The translations under genes and the position numbers were made by a program. From Flavobacterium ginsengisoli (lineage in GTDB: Bacteria; Bacteroidota; Bacteroidia; Flavobacteriales; Flavobacteriaceae): 64,000 nt of DNA. The stretch spans positions 434,001 to 498,000 of the forward strand of contig NZ_CP121110.1 in the NCBI RefSeq assembly GCF_029625315.1. Reading direction: 5' to 3'. The notes below the pieces were generated by a model, which was not told where the DNA came from, ran no database searches, and worked only from the letters and a program-made list of their open reading frames with translations. Each line of letters opens with the position of its first letter. Position 1 is the stretch's first letter. Positions 18,453-31,100 of the stretch are shown here, piece by piece.

Positions 18453-19637
18453 ATGGAAAGAAAAGCAAGCAGTCTGTTAGAAAATAAAAAAATAGCTATT
18501 CTAGGCGCTGGACCAGGTGGATTAACATTGGCTCGTCTGTTGCAATTGAAAGGAGCAGAGGTTAAAGTTTATGAAAGAGATTTTAATCAGGATTCTCGCG
18601 TTCAAGGTGCAATTGTGGATCTGCATTTTGATTCTGGTTTAAAAGTAATGCAAGCAGCGAACTTATTGGAAGCTTTTAAAGCTAATTATATGAAAGATGC
18701 CGATAGGTATCGTTTGGTTGACAAAGATTTAAATATACTTCTTGATGAAATTAATGAGGGCAATCAAGATAATTTTGACGATGAGCATTTTAGGCCTGAA
18801 ATTGATAGAGGAGTATTAAGAAATATGATAATTGAAGGCCTTTTGCCTAACACTGTAGTATGGGATAGCCAATTTCTGAGTATGGAACAGGTTAACAACA
18901 CGTGGGAATTGAAATTCAAAAATGGTATGACGGCTAATGCAGATATTGTAATCGGCGCCGATGGCTATCGTTCAAAAGTTCGTTCCTACGTGACAGATAT
19001 TAAAGCATTGTATTCTGGTGCAACAATTATTCAAGGGGAAATTGAAAATCCGAAAATTGACTGCCCTGATATGTATGAGCTAGTCAATAACGCAAATCTT
19101 AGCGCAATGGATATAGGAAAAACTATTGCGGTACAGCCAATGGGAAATGGCGGTTTGACATTTTACGCGGCTTCTCTGTATGCTAAAGATTGGATTGAAA
19201 CAAGTGGTATCGATTTTAATAATGCTGATGAAGTTTATGCTTATTTGGTTGGATTTTACGCCGACTGGAACCCAAAGTTTTTCACTTTATTTAAATCGTG
19301 CAAGAAATTTCTAGTTCGACCGCTAAATTATTTTCCAACGGACCAGCACTGGGAAGCAAAAGAAAATGTAACGCTTCTTGGTGATGCTGCACATCTGATG
19401 CCACCTTCTGGAGAAGGAGTTAACACTGCTATGCTAGATGCTTTAGATTTGAGCGAATGCTTAACTAATGGAGAATTCAGCGATCTAAAATCTGCTGTTG
19501 CGGCTTATGAAACAAAAATGAGGGCAAGAGCTTCAGTTTTAGGAAAAGAAGCTATTGAAGGAATAAAGGATTTTGCTTCTCCAAGCAGGGATTCTATAGA
19601 AGATTTAGTAAGAATGTTTTTAAATCGGAAAGAATGA
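18453..19637 (+). CDS. TetX-like FAD-dependent monooxygenase
   Basis: About 394 residues. The FAD-binding fold opens with KKIAILGAGPGGLTLARLL (GxGxxG at residues 18-23), then an Arg/Glu-type second strand (VKVYERD), the mid motif IGADGYRSKVRSYVTD and the late FAD motif LLGDAAHLMPPSGEGVN. The layout and phrases such as VYERD, NPEI/RPEIDR..LR and the late motif follow Tet(X) flavin monooxygenases, which hydroxylate and inactivate tetracyclines, and their chromosomal relatives. Whether this copy acts on tetracyclines is not decidable from sequence; many Flavobacterium homologues are housekeeping aromatic hydroxylases. An in-frame ATG at 18384 would add 23 residues outside the fold, so I prefer 18453. 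It lies just downstream of an AraC regulator. Confidence 0.8.
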   Translation: MERKASSLLENKKIAILGAGPGGLTLARLLQLKGAEVKVYERDFNQDSRVQGAIVDLHFDSGLKVMQAANLLEAFKANYMKDADRYRLVDKDLNILLDEINEGNQDNFDDEHFRPEIDRGVLRNMIIEGLLPNTVVWDSQFLSMEQVNNTWELKFKNGMTANADIVIGADGYRSKVRSYVTDIKALYSGATIIQGEIENPKIDCPDMYELVNNANLSAMDIGKTIAVQPMGNGGLTFYAASLYAKDWIETSGIDFNNADEVYAYLVGFYADWNPKFFTLFKSCKKFLVRPLNYFPTDQHWEAKENVTLLGDAAHLMPPSGEGVNTAMLDALDLSECLTNGEFSDLKSAVAAYETKMRARASVLGKEAIEGIKDFASPSRDSIEDLVRMFLNRKE

Positions 19638-19759
19638 AATACAGATTTTTTTTTGATTATACGGGACAATTGTTAAATTAAATTTATATGTTAATTTTTT
19701 TTAAGAATAAGATTTATATTTTTTTATTTTAGCGAACTCAATTAGCCCCCTTTTCCAAA

Positions 19760-21484
19760 ATGATGTTCTGTACAAAAAAAATTAGATTCTTTTTTGTGTT
19801 ATATGCTTTTGTTTTTTTTACCAAATTACAATCTCAAAAGCTATTCTCTTCATCCAAAGATTTAACAACTCATATTGAGTCTATTATAATCAAAGAAAAT
19901 AATCAAAAGAAAGACACTTTAGAACTAAAAAAAAGACTGTCTTTTTTGAAGGAATCATCCAATAAAAAATACCATATTCTTTATGATGCTTTATTAGCAA
20001 ACGGCTATTCAGTCTTCTTTGACAAAACAAATCCCCAAAGCGAGTATCATTATTTAAAATCTATTCAAGAGGCCCAAAAAAGTAAAGACTTAAGTCTTAT
20101 TATTTGGACACAGCTAAATTATTCAAAGTACCTGTATTTTTACTGTCAGATTGATAGGCTTACTCCGATCGTTCTTAAAGTAATGGAAGAAAGCAATCAG
20201 ATCGATAGTTCGGAGATGATTTTACCAGGAGAAACTTTTAAATTTTTTGGATGGATAATGTTTACTATAGAAGATGATTCTGCTGTAGATTTTTTAAAAA
20301 AATCAATGCTTTACATGAAAGGAACTTCTTCAGAATCTGCAGATGTTTTAAATGCAATTGGTAACTGTTATTTCAGAAAGAAAGATCTTGTAAATGCAAT
20401 GCATTATTTTGATAAATCTGAGGCTGTGGCATTAAAAACTAATGATAGTGTAAGATATGCAAAAGTTTTAGGTGATAAAGCGCTTATTTACAACAAAAAA
20501 GGAGACGTAGATACAGCTGTGAATCTTTTAAGGCAGGATATAGCTTATTCTCAAAAGTTCAAAATTGAAAAAAATGAGATGTATGCTTCGATACTATTGG
20601 CAAAAATTCTGCTGAAATTAAACAATAAAATAGAGGCTGAAAAAATTCTAGAAAGAGCTGGTAAAATTGCAGGAACTAAATCTTATTACAGAAGTTCTTT
20701 AAAAGAAGTAATCGAATTAAAACTACTGCTTTTAAACGGTGAAGACTCTCAAAAAGAACTGATATTAAGACGACAGCTCAAACAGGTTGAAGAGTATTTA
20801 CTTCAAACCAATGGCAATACTGTATTGAAAAGAACTAATTGGCTTATTCAGAAAAAAAGTATGAAGATGAAACCCAAAAAATCTTATTGGAATTAGAAAA
20901 AAGCGAAAGAATAAGAAACATTGGTCTCTTAATCTTAATTTCAACGATACTTTCGAGTGCAATTGCTTATGTTTTTTTTACTAAACGACTGGAAAATAAA
21001 AGATTAAAAGAGGAAGAATATGAAAATGATCTTTTAATGTATGAAGAAAAACTTAAAGATGTAAGTTCTAATATAGATAGCTATGCTGAAAATCTTCAAA
21101 ATAAAGACAAACAAATATCATTTTTAGAAGAAGAACTCGAAGAAATTAAAAGTTTTACTTCAAAGCATTCAGAACAAGAAAAAAACAAATTGCAAGCAAA
21201 TGTTAAGTTCTCACATTATGACTGATGAAAATTGGAGTGCTTTTAAAAGAGAATTTATAAATCAGTACAGTGATTTTTATTATGCGATAATAGAGAATTT
21301 TCCTGAAGTAAAAGAGTCAAATCTTAAAATAATAATGCTTCAAAAATTAAATCTTAACAATTATGAGATGTCTAATTTACTTGGTGTAACAATTGATGCG
21401 GTCAAAAAAAGCAAACAACGACTGAAGAAAAAATTAGGCGATAAATATGACCTTTTGTTTGAAATGGTAGAGTATAAAACATAA
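19760..21484 (+). CDS. TPR / transmembrane / helix-turn-helix regulatory protein, two frame breaks
   Basis: Reconstructed at about 574 residues. A signal peptide (IRFFFVLYAFVFFTKLQSQ) leads to a periplasmic array of TPR-like helices including VLNAIGNCYFRKKDLVNAMH, then one transmembrane helix (IGLLILISTILSSAIAYVFF), a cytoplasmic coiled coil (NLQNKDKQISFLEEELEEIK) and a C-terminal LuxR-like HTH (LQKLNLNNYEMSNLLGVTID, then AVKKSKQRLKKKL). This sensor architecture with the DNA-binding domain fused across the membrane is common in Flavobacteriia. The breaks are at about 20835-20841 (one base short) and at 21192-21197 (GCAAGC, where GCAGC restores KLQQMLSSHIMTDENW). It sits upstream of the giant adhesin gene in the same direction and may control it, though no direct evidence shows this. 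Confidence 0.75.
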
Positions 21485-21525
21485 AGTTAGCAGCGCATAA
21501 AAATAGTATATAAAACAAAAAATGG

Positions 21526-21552
21526 AAACAAGCTTCGGCTTGTTTTTTTTAT
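21526..21552 (+). terminator. UUCG-loop terminator
   Basis: AAACAAGC (21526-21533), loop TTCG, GCTTGTTT (21538-21545), then a T run. A clean intrinsic terminator 42 bases after the TPR/HTH gene. Confidence 0.9.
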
Positions 21553-22107
21553 ATTTTTTTTAAATCTGTCCTTTTTTAAGGGAAGTTATTTTTTTAGAAG
21601 TCATGGAGCTAGTTGAGTGAGCTACAAAAACAAAAAATTACTACGCGCGTACTTTTTTTTCTGAAAATGAAGTTTGTGGGGCAAAAATATAACATCATTT
21701 TAAAATGTCTTTTTTTTGTCCACCCTAATAAATAGGCTTAGTAGGGAAGATGTTTTTAATTTTGAAGCTTAATTGAGACTTTATTTTTAATCTCATTTCT
21801 GTAAACACTTAAAATAATTACAGTTGCTTGAAAAAAATCTACTTACAGTTATTTATGATGTTCTCTTGTTCATCTATCACTTTTCGAAACCCAAATATTT
21901 CATGTCTTGAAAAGATTGGTGCATTTGCAAAAATCTCAATATCTAAAATTGCAACGGTAACGTTATTTTTTGAATTTTTCCCCTTATTCAGTAACAAACA
22001 AAAAATGTCAATCTTATGAAAGAAATGACTTTTTTATTAAATGTCTCCAAAATATACAGTTAAACTAACCGAGAATTATATCAATCAATTTTACTACTTA
22101 CTTTTTT
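21553..22107. other. leader region of the giant surface protein gene
   Basis: About 555 AT-rich bases. A 63-codon ORF from a TTG at 21828 has no family-like features and I do not count it. No perfect -7 box was found, so where transcription of the giant gene starts is unclear. Confidence 0.35.
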
Positions 22108-25100
22108 ATGGAAAAAAACTACTTATTAATTTTGAAGTTTCTAGTCTTTGTATGGCATCTCTATTTACAGAAGATTAAAACTTTTAAGCTTTTAAAAAAA
22201 CAACCCAATTTATTAAGATACTCGTTTGTAACTTGTTTCTTTTTATTTACTGTTTTATTGCAATCTCAAACAATAAAATATGTTACTGTAAATGGTTCAG
22301 GAAGTAAAGACGGAAGTTCTTGGAGTAATGCTTCTGAGAACTTACAGAAAATGATTAGTTCATCTGACAGTGGTACTCAAATATGGATTGCCAGAGGAAC
22401 ATATACTCCTAAAGTAGCTTTGGCGCCTAACGGCAGTGCACAGGACAGGAATAACACTTTTGGACTAAAAAAAGGTGTACAATTATATGGTGGCTTTATT
22501 GGTAATGAAAACAGTCTTTCACAGAGAAATATTACAGCAAATGAAACTATTCTTAGCGGAAATTTGGGTGGTGGAAATTTTGCACACCATGTGATACTTA
22601 TCTATGCTCTTGAAGAAAATGAGAATTACTACTTAAACGGACTAACCATTAGTGATGGTAAGGCTGATTCATTAGAGTATTATAAAATATCTACAGAAAC
22701 TAAGAAGAATTCTATTAACGATAATATCAAAGATAAATATCCGGATTGGTTTGTTTCGATGACGGAAAGCCCTTATTATAGTTATGCTTCATTAGGTTTG
22801 CAACTTGCAGGATTTAGTGGCTTGCCAAGTATAGCTTCAATTCCGGGAGGTGACATGGTAACAACGGAAATACTTAATACATCCTATCCTAAAAGTAATG
22901 GTGGGGCTATATACAACATAAAAGGGGTTTTAACATTAGAAAACGTAACCTTTAAAAATAATCAAGGTATAATTGGTGGGGCAATATGTTTACAGGAAGG
23001 TGCTCGCGCCAATTTTACTAACTGTATATTTTCTAATAATACGGCAACAGATAATGGAGGTGCAATTAGCAACAGCGACAGTTATTTGACTATTGCAGGA
23101 GGAAATTTTAATGCTAACAGTGCGCCTCTGGGAGGAGTTATTTCTGATTTAGATGGAAAACTTTTAAATCTAAGTAATGTAACATTTAGTAATAACCTGG
23201 CGAATAAAATTAAGACTGGTACCGGTTATGGCGGGGCTATTTATATTGAAAAAGTGAGTCAGGATAATTCGTCATCAAGGATTGTCAATAATTGTACTTT
23301 TGATAACAATAGTGCAGATGTTGCAGGTGCTATTTATGCTGACGAAAATATACGTAATCTTAAAATTACGAATAGTGCATTTACCGGTAACAATGCTTTG
23401 ATGGAGGCTTCTGCTACAATTGCTGGAGGTGGAGGAGCTATTTTGCTTCGCAGAGTTATTAATGCAGAAATAACATCAAATAATTTTAGCAATAATAAAG
23501 CTTTAAAAAGTATAGGAGGAGGAACCTTTGCAGTTGAAACAAATGGTATTACATTTTCTGGAAATACATTTTCTGGAAATGCTTCTTTGTTAGGAGGTGC
23601 TGCATGTTTCATTGAAAATAAAAATACAACGACCTTAACCGGAAATACTTTTACCGGAAATAGTGTTACGGATACAAGTAGTTATTCTGTTTCTGGATTT
23701 GGAGGTGCTATAGTATCTGCAAATGATAATAACATTAAAATCTCTGATAATATATTTACAGGAAATACGGCTACTAAATTTGGAGGAGCCATTAATTTCG
23801 AAACAATCACAGTTAATTCTGTCATTAATAATAATATTTTCAAGACCAATAGTGCTTCTGAATTTGGAGGAGCAATCTATGCCAATGTAGTTAGCAATAA
23901 TATTACTACCAAGCTAACAATAAACAATAATAATTTTGAAAGTAACAACTCTGTAAAAAGAGGAGGAGGAATATTTTTAGCTAATTATAGTACAACTGAC
24001 ATTCGTGATAATTCATTCGTAGGAAACAAATCTTATTTTGGAGCTGTTTTAGATATTGAAAGTTATACAAAAAACCAGTTTTTCAATAATACTGTAAAGA
24101 ATAATGTTGGCGTCGCAGACAGCGCAGGGTATTCTGGTTGTATAATTGCTGTCTTTGAAGGTGTAAATAAACTGTATAATAATGTTTTTACAGGAAATGA
24201 AAGTTTTACGACTATTTTTCAACCTAATTCTACAGTCGATTTTATAAATAATACTGTTTGGAATGAAAGTCCGGGTTATGGTATTTATACCTTCAGTAAA
24301 AATGTTAAGCTGTATAATAATATTCTTGAAGAACTTACTGTCTCAAGTACTTCGGCAGATGTTCAAAGTAATTCTTTTAGGTATGATAGTCAGAATAATT
24401 TTGTAAATAAAAACAATAATATTCGCGAAACTAACCCATATTTTGCTGATCTTGCTAATTATAATTTTAATCTAACAGGTTGTAGTTCCATAATAAATAA
24501 AGGAAACAATTCTTTATATTCAAGTGAGTATCCAAACACTGATTTTTTAGGTAAGAACAGAAAAGTAAATACGATTGATATTGGTGCTTATGAAAATGAA
24601 TTAGGTGCTTCTGGTAAAACAGCACCAACTGCTGTTGCGACACAATCTTTTTGTAATGAAGCGATTGTTAATGATTTAAAAGCAACTGGCACAAATGTAA
24701 AATGGTACAGTCAAGCTTCAGGAGGAAGTTCGTTAGCCAGTAATACAGCTTTAGTTTCTGGTAATACGTATTATGCAAGTCAAACCGTTAATGGTTGCGA
24801 AAGTGATAGAACAAGTGTTAGTGTATCGATAAGTTCTACTCAGGCACCAACTGCACAATCTCCACAAAATTTTATTATTGGTCAAGCAGGAGCTAAAATC
24901 GTAGTAAATGGAAGCAATTTAAAATGGTATACACAAGAAAAAGATGGTACAGCATTAACAGCAACACCTTCTTTAAATATGTCATCTGAAAATTCTGCTA
25001 CTTATTGGGTAAGTCAAACTAACGCCAACAATTGCGAAAGTATCAGGACTAAAATAGTTGTTAATGTAACTAAAATACCTCTTACAATTAAAGCTGTCAA

Positions 25101-28100
25101 TAAGGTAAAAGTATTTGATGGAAGTGTTTATGGAAATAGTAATTATACTGTAACTTATTCTGGTTTTGAATCTGGTGATAGTCAATCAAATAGTACCTCT
25201 GGAACTCTTTCTTTTTCAGGTGACGCTGCTACTGCAACTGAACCAGGTATTTATAAAATTATTCCTCAGGGTATTACTTCTACTAAATACACTGTTTTGT
25301 ATGAAGAAGGAACTTTAGAAATAAAATCAAATTTAATTCTAACAGACAATATCTTATATGTAAAACAAAACGGAAGTGGCGACGGTTCTTCATGGAATAG
25401 TCCTTTAAGTAATTTAGAACTTGCTTTAACAAGAGCTTCTAATATTAACTCCGTACATACAGATGATACTGATCCTAAAAAAGTTAAAAAAATATTTGTA
25501 GCAAAAGGGACTTATCAAGTGACTTCAGGAAAGTCATATATAATGCCTAAAAATATAGAAATATATGGCGGATTTGATCCTGATAATGCTATTACAAATC
25601 TAACACATCAACGTATCACAGGTAATTTAAACGATGGAAGTATTTTAAAAGGAAATAATGCATCGGTTATTAAAAATGATGATAATAGTTTAACTAGCAG
25701 TGCTCTTTTAAACGGTTTTACAATAACAAGCGGTAGTGCAACTAATGGTGGAGGTATATACAATAAAAAAGTTGCAAGCAAGATTTGAAAACTGTATCAT
25801 CAGAGCCAATAATGCTACTACAAACGGTGGTGCTATATATAATGAAAACGCCAATACAACATGGGTTAACTGCTTAATTGTTAATAACACAGCACCAAAT
25901 GGAGCATCTATTTATAACAATGCATCGTTACCTACACTTCTTAATCTTACTATAGCAGATAACACAGGTGCGCAAGGAGCAGCATTGTATAATGCAAGTG
26001 GTTCTTCTGCAAGAATTGTAAATACAGTTAGTGTAAAAAATAATTCAGACATTGTTAATAATGCCAGTACTCCTAGTTATGAAAACAGTTTAATACAAGG
26101 TATAGGTGGTGTTACAAGCACAACTACAGTTTTTGATGCAAATTATTCGTTATTAACTACCAGTCCTGCTCTAAATGCTGGTAAAAACAATCCTGCTAGT
26201 ATTGCTTTTCCAGCTAAAGATTTAAAAGGCAAATCGCGTATTATTGATACTAATGTAGATATAGGGGCTTTTGAGAGAAATAAAACCCAAACCATAACAG
26301 TGGCTGCTCTTACAAAAAAATACGGAGATGAGCCATTTACACATGGTACTGCAACAAGCGGATTACCATTAGAATATACGTCTAGTAATACTTCTATTGC
26401 TATAATAGAAAACGGAAAAATTAAGCCCGTAGGTGCCGGAACAGCAACTATAACCCTAAAACAATCAGGAAATGACAGCGAATATGATGCTTGCACCTCA
26501 AACAGATTTCTTATTAACTGTAAATAAAGCGACATTAACTGTAACAGCAGATAATAAATTATTTTTTGAAAATGGTTCTGTCTTTAAAGACTTTTCTGTG
26601 AGTTATACTGGGTTTGTCCTAGGAGATACTCCAAGTACAGCTTTTGGGGGTGCAATAGCTTATGGCGGTACAGCTGTAACTGCAACCACTATAGGTAACT
26701 ACGTTATAACTCCTTCTGGATTAACATCTTTAAATTATAATATTACTTACAATAATGGTAAGCTAACAATTGAGTCTGATGTTCAATTAACAGATGGTAC
26801 AATATACGTTAAAAAAGGAAGTGCAGGAAAAGGAACCTCTTGGGATGATGCACTAGGAGAAGTTGCTGAGGGATTAAAATTAGCATACTCACTTAATACT
26901 AGTACTAGACCAGATGTTACTAAGGCTAATAAAATATATGTGGCTAAAGGGACTTATGCTCCACAATACAGTCCAAAAGACAGTTCTAACTTTGCGGATG
27001 AAGATACAGACAATAGTTTTTTATTAGTTGATGGTGTAAAAATTTATGGAGGTTTTGATGGATCTATTGCTAATGAAAGCATATCCAACAGACAAATTCA
27101 AAAGAATAAAACTATTTTAGATAGTTATAATCCAGTAACAGGACAAAAAGTACATCACATTGTTATTGTTTCTAACTCTACAGGAGACAACGAAATAGAT
27201 GGATTTACCATTATGAATGGTGCAGGAGGCTTTGGATCATGGATGGGGGCTGGTGCGACAATGACCATAAAGGGTAAGCCAATTACCCAAGCATTTGGTT
27301 CAGGTATTCGTGTACACAGTTCTAACCTTAATATAAAAAACTGTACTATTACTGGAAATTCCTCTGGTAACCAAGCTGGTGCTATGTATATAACGGATGT
27401 GTCAAATGTATCTGTTTTTAATACGCTTTTTTATAATAATAGCGCAGATCATTATGGGGCATCAGGTACCTCTATGGTGATATCAGAAGCTAATGTGAAA
27501 ATTTATAATTCTACTTTTGGAGATTCGCAGAATTCATTTCAAATTGTTACTGATCATGTAAATGCTAATTTGGAAGTATATAACTCAATATTTAGATATT
27601 TCGCTGATCCTACTCATAATGATATAAATAAATCGAGAGGAACAATTACCGTTAAGAACTCTTTTCTGCCTAATGCAGAAACTTTTTATAGTAGTAAAGG
27701 CTTTGTGTTAGCAAATAACATCTATAATGTAGACCCTGGTTTTATTGATGTTAACGCTAATAACTTTGCTTTAAAAACAAGCTCTGTAGTTGTCGATAAA
27801 GGAGACAATTCTTTTTATAACACCGCTATTTATCATGATAAAGATATTGCAGATGATAAACGTGTTCAGAATAATACAATAGATATGGGATGCTTTGAAT
27901 CTAAGCTACCTCAAACTATTACAGCATCTGATTTAACCAAAAATTATGGAGATTCAGATTTTGTTAATGAAGCTGTAACAGTAAATACTGGCTTAGCGTT
28001 AACTTATACCAAAAGTAGTAACACTACTGTTCTCGCTATTGTAAATGGTAAAATTCATACACAAAATGCTGGTACAACTACAATTACTGTTGCTGTAGCA

Positions 28101-31100
28101 GGTAATGAAACTTATGCTCCAACAGAAAAAACCTTTGTTTTAACTATAGCAAAAGCAAACTTAACTGTAAAAGCAAATGATAAGACCAAACTTGCCAATA
28201 ATTTAGCAATGTCAAATGCAGATTATGATGTAAGTTATACAGGTTTTGTTAACGGTGATGATCGTTCTAAGCTAACTGGATCATTAGTATATTCAGGTAA
28301 TGCTATAGGTAAAACCGAAGTTGGCATTTATACAGATGGGATAATGCCAGGTGGTTTATCTTCCAATAATTATAATTTTATTTATAATGCAGGAACTTTA
28401 AAAATACTACCTAATGCTTGCATTAACAAATAATACGCTATATGTAAAACAAGGTGCAGTTGGTGGGGATGGTTCTACATGGCAATTAGCACTAAGTGAT
28501 TTGTCATTAGCTTTACGCTATGCTACTATTCTTAATAACAATGCATCAAATACTGTAAATAAAATCTATGTAGCTCAAGGTACATATACACCAAAATACA
28601 GCTCAAGAGATAACTCTAACTTTATTGATGAAGGAAAAGATAACAGCTTTTTATTACCAGATGGTGTAAAACTATATGGAGGTTTTGATGGAAATATTGC
28701 CAATGAGAGTTTAACTGACAGAAATATTAAGGAGAATAAAACGATTCTAGATGGACAATCTACAATTAACCATATTATTACAGTTTCTAATTCAGCAGGT
28801 AATAATGAGATAGATGGTTTCAGTATTGTAAAAGGTAAAGCGACAAGCGCAACACTTGGAACAGAAGGAACTGTAACAATAAACGGAAAAGCTATTACCA
28901 GAGAGTATGGAGGAGGAATGCGTGTACACAGTTCCAACCTTACTGTAAAAAACTGTATTTTTTCAGAAAACTCTTCAGGCCATCGAGGCGGCGGTATGTA
29001 TATTACAGATAATTCTAATGTTTCAATATATAATACACTGTTTTACGGTAATTTAGTTTCTAACACTGGAGCACAAGGAACTTCAGTAGCACTAAATGAT
29101 GCCACTGTAAAAATTGTGAATACTACTTTTGGAGATAATATTAGTAATTCAGCTCATATTTTTACTAATGGTACTTCAAATTTAGAAGTGTTTAATACTG
29201 TTTTTAGAGATAATCCAGGCAATAATGATATATATAGAGTAACAGGAACAGTTACGGTTAAGAACTCTTTGCTGTCTAAAGCTCAATCTTTATACGCTCC
29301 AATGGCATTAGCCAATAATTTCTATGAGCAACCTGCTGATTTTGTTGATGCCAATGCATTTAACTTTGCTTTAAAAACCACATCTCCAGCAATTAACAAA
29401 GGAGATAATACACTATATAATGTATCAATTGCGGGTAATAAAGATATTGCGAATAACAGTCGTTTTCAAAGTACGACAATTGACATGGGATGTTATGAGT
29501 CCAAAATATTACAAACTATTGATGTCGATGATATTACTAAAAAATATACAGATGCTGATTTTGTAATAGGAACTGCATCAAGCGGGCTGTTACCACTTAC
29601 TTATAGTAGTGATAACAAAAATATAGCTTACATTACAAAAGATAACAAAATTCATATTGTAGGAGTTGGACAAGCTATAATAACAGTTGTTCAAAGTGGA
29701 GATGAGATTTATGCTCCAGCAACTAAAACCTTTAAACTTACGGTTGGAAAAGGAGACTTTTCTGCCACTTTACAGCCGGAAACATACACTTATGATGGTC
29801 TTGCAAAATATCTGAATGTTACAGCTTTACCAGCAGGGGTTAGTGTGTCTTATGAAGGTAATGGACAAATAAATGCAGGAGACTATATTGTTAAAGCAAT
29901 TATTAACGGAGGTGAATATTATAATGATATTACATTATCTAATACACTTAAAATTGATAAAAAAGAGCTGTTAGGTATTTCATTTCCATCAAATACATTT
30001 ACTTATGATGGTTTTGATAAGCACCCTGAAATATCAGGAACTTTACCTGAAGGAGTAAGTGTGGTTTACTCAAATACACAAAAGAATGCGGGAGCCTATA
30101 ACAACGTAAAAGCAACGATTTCAGGTTCAAATTACAACACGTTTGAGTTAACTACTTCTATGACAATTAATAAAGCAGATCTTCCGAGTGGAATATTTTT
30201 ATTAGAAAAAGAAGAAGTTTATGATGGCACTCCTAAAAGCTTATCACTTGATGGAATGCTTCCTGATGGAGCTACAGTAACTTATATAAATAATGATAAT
30301 ATAAATGTGGGCTCTTATAATGTTACAGTTAATATCAATGGAGGAATAAATTACAATGACAAACAGCTTATTGCCAAATTAACAATTGTAAAAGGCAATC
30401 TAACAGATAATTTCGTTCTAGCATCCAATACCTTTACTTATGATGGAAGCGAAAAATCATTAACGATTCAAGGCGGTCTTCCTAATCAAGTTTCTGTCAG
30501 TTATACTAATAACGACAAAATAGAGGTTGGTACTTATAGGGTTTATGCAGTATTAAGCAAACCAAATTATAATGATAAAGTAGTTGAAGCCGATTTAATT
30601 ATAGAACCAAAAACTATAAATGCTATAGCACAGGGTAAAGTATCAAAAGTTTATAATGCGACTGCTGTCATAGCATTAAATGCTGATAACTTTGCTTTAG
30701 AAGGTGTTGTTGATGGCGATGATGTACAATTGGATAATCCTGCAGCTGGTGATTTAGATGATAAAAATGTAGGAGAAAATAAGCAAGTTACTGTTAACAA
30801 TTTAAAATTATCTGGAACAGCTTCTAAAAACTACGTTTTAAGCCCAACTTCTTTAGTGGCTAATATAGCAAAAGTTGCACCTAAAGAAGTAGAGGTTTCA
30901 TTAAAAGGAAATGTATCCAAAGTTTTTGATGGAACAACTCAAGCAGTTTTATCAAGTAATAATTTTGAGCTTATCGGAATTTTAGAAAATGAAACAGTAA
31001 CGTTAAACAATGCGTTATCAGGAACATATGATACAAAGAACATTGGAGACAATAAAACTGTAACAATTAGCGACTTAACAATTAGCGGAGCCAATGCTTC

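Noticed and set aside
21828..22019. 63-codon plus-strand ORF from a TTG upstream of the giant gene
   Set aside because: Non-ATG start, composition like the AT-rich leader, no recognisable domain.
25774..28421. Programmed ribosomal frameshifting in the giant surface protein and other broken genes
   Set aside because: The breaks lack slippery heptamers with downstream structures, occur in unrelated genes, and nearly all share a GCWGC-plus-one-base pattern, which points to one sequence-level cause.
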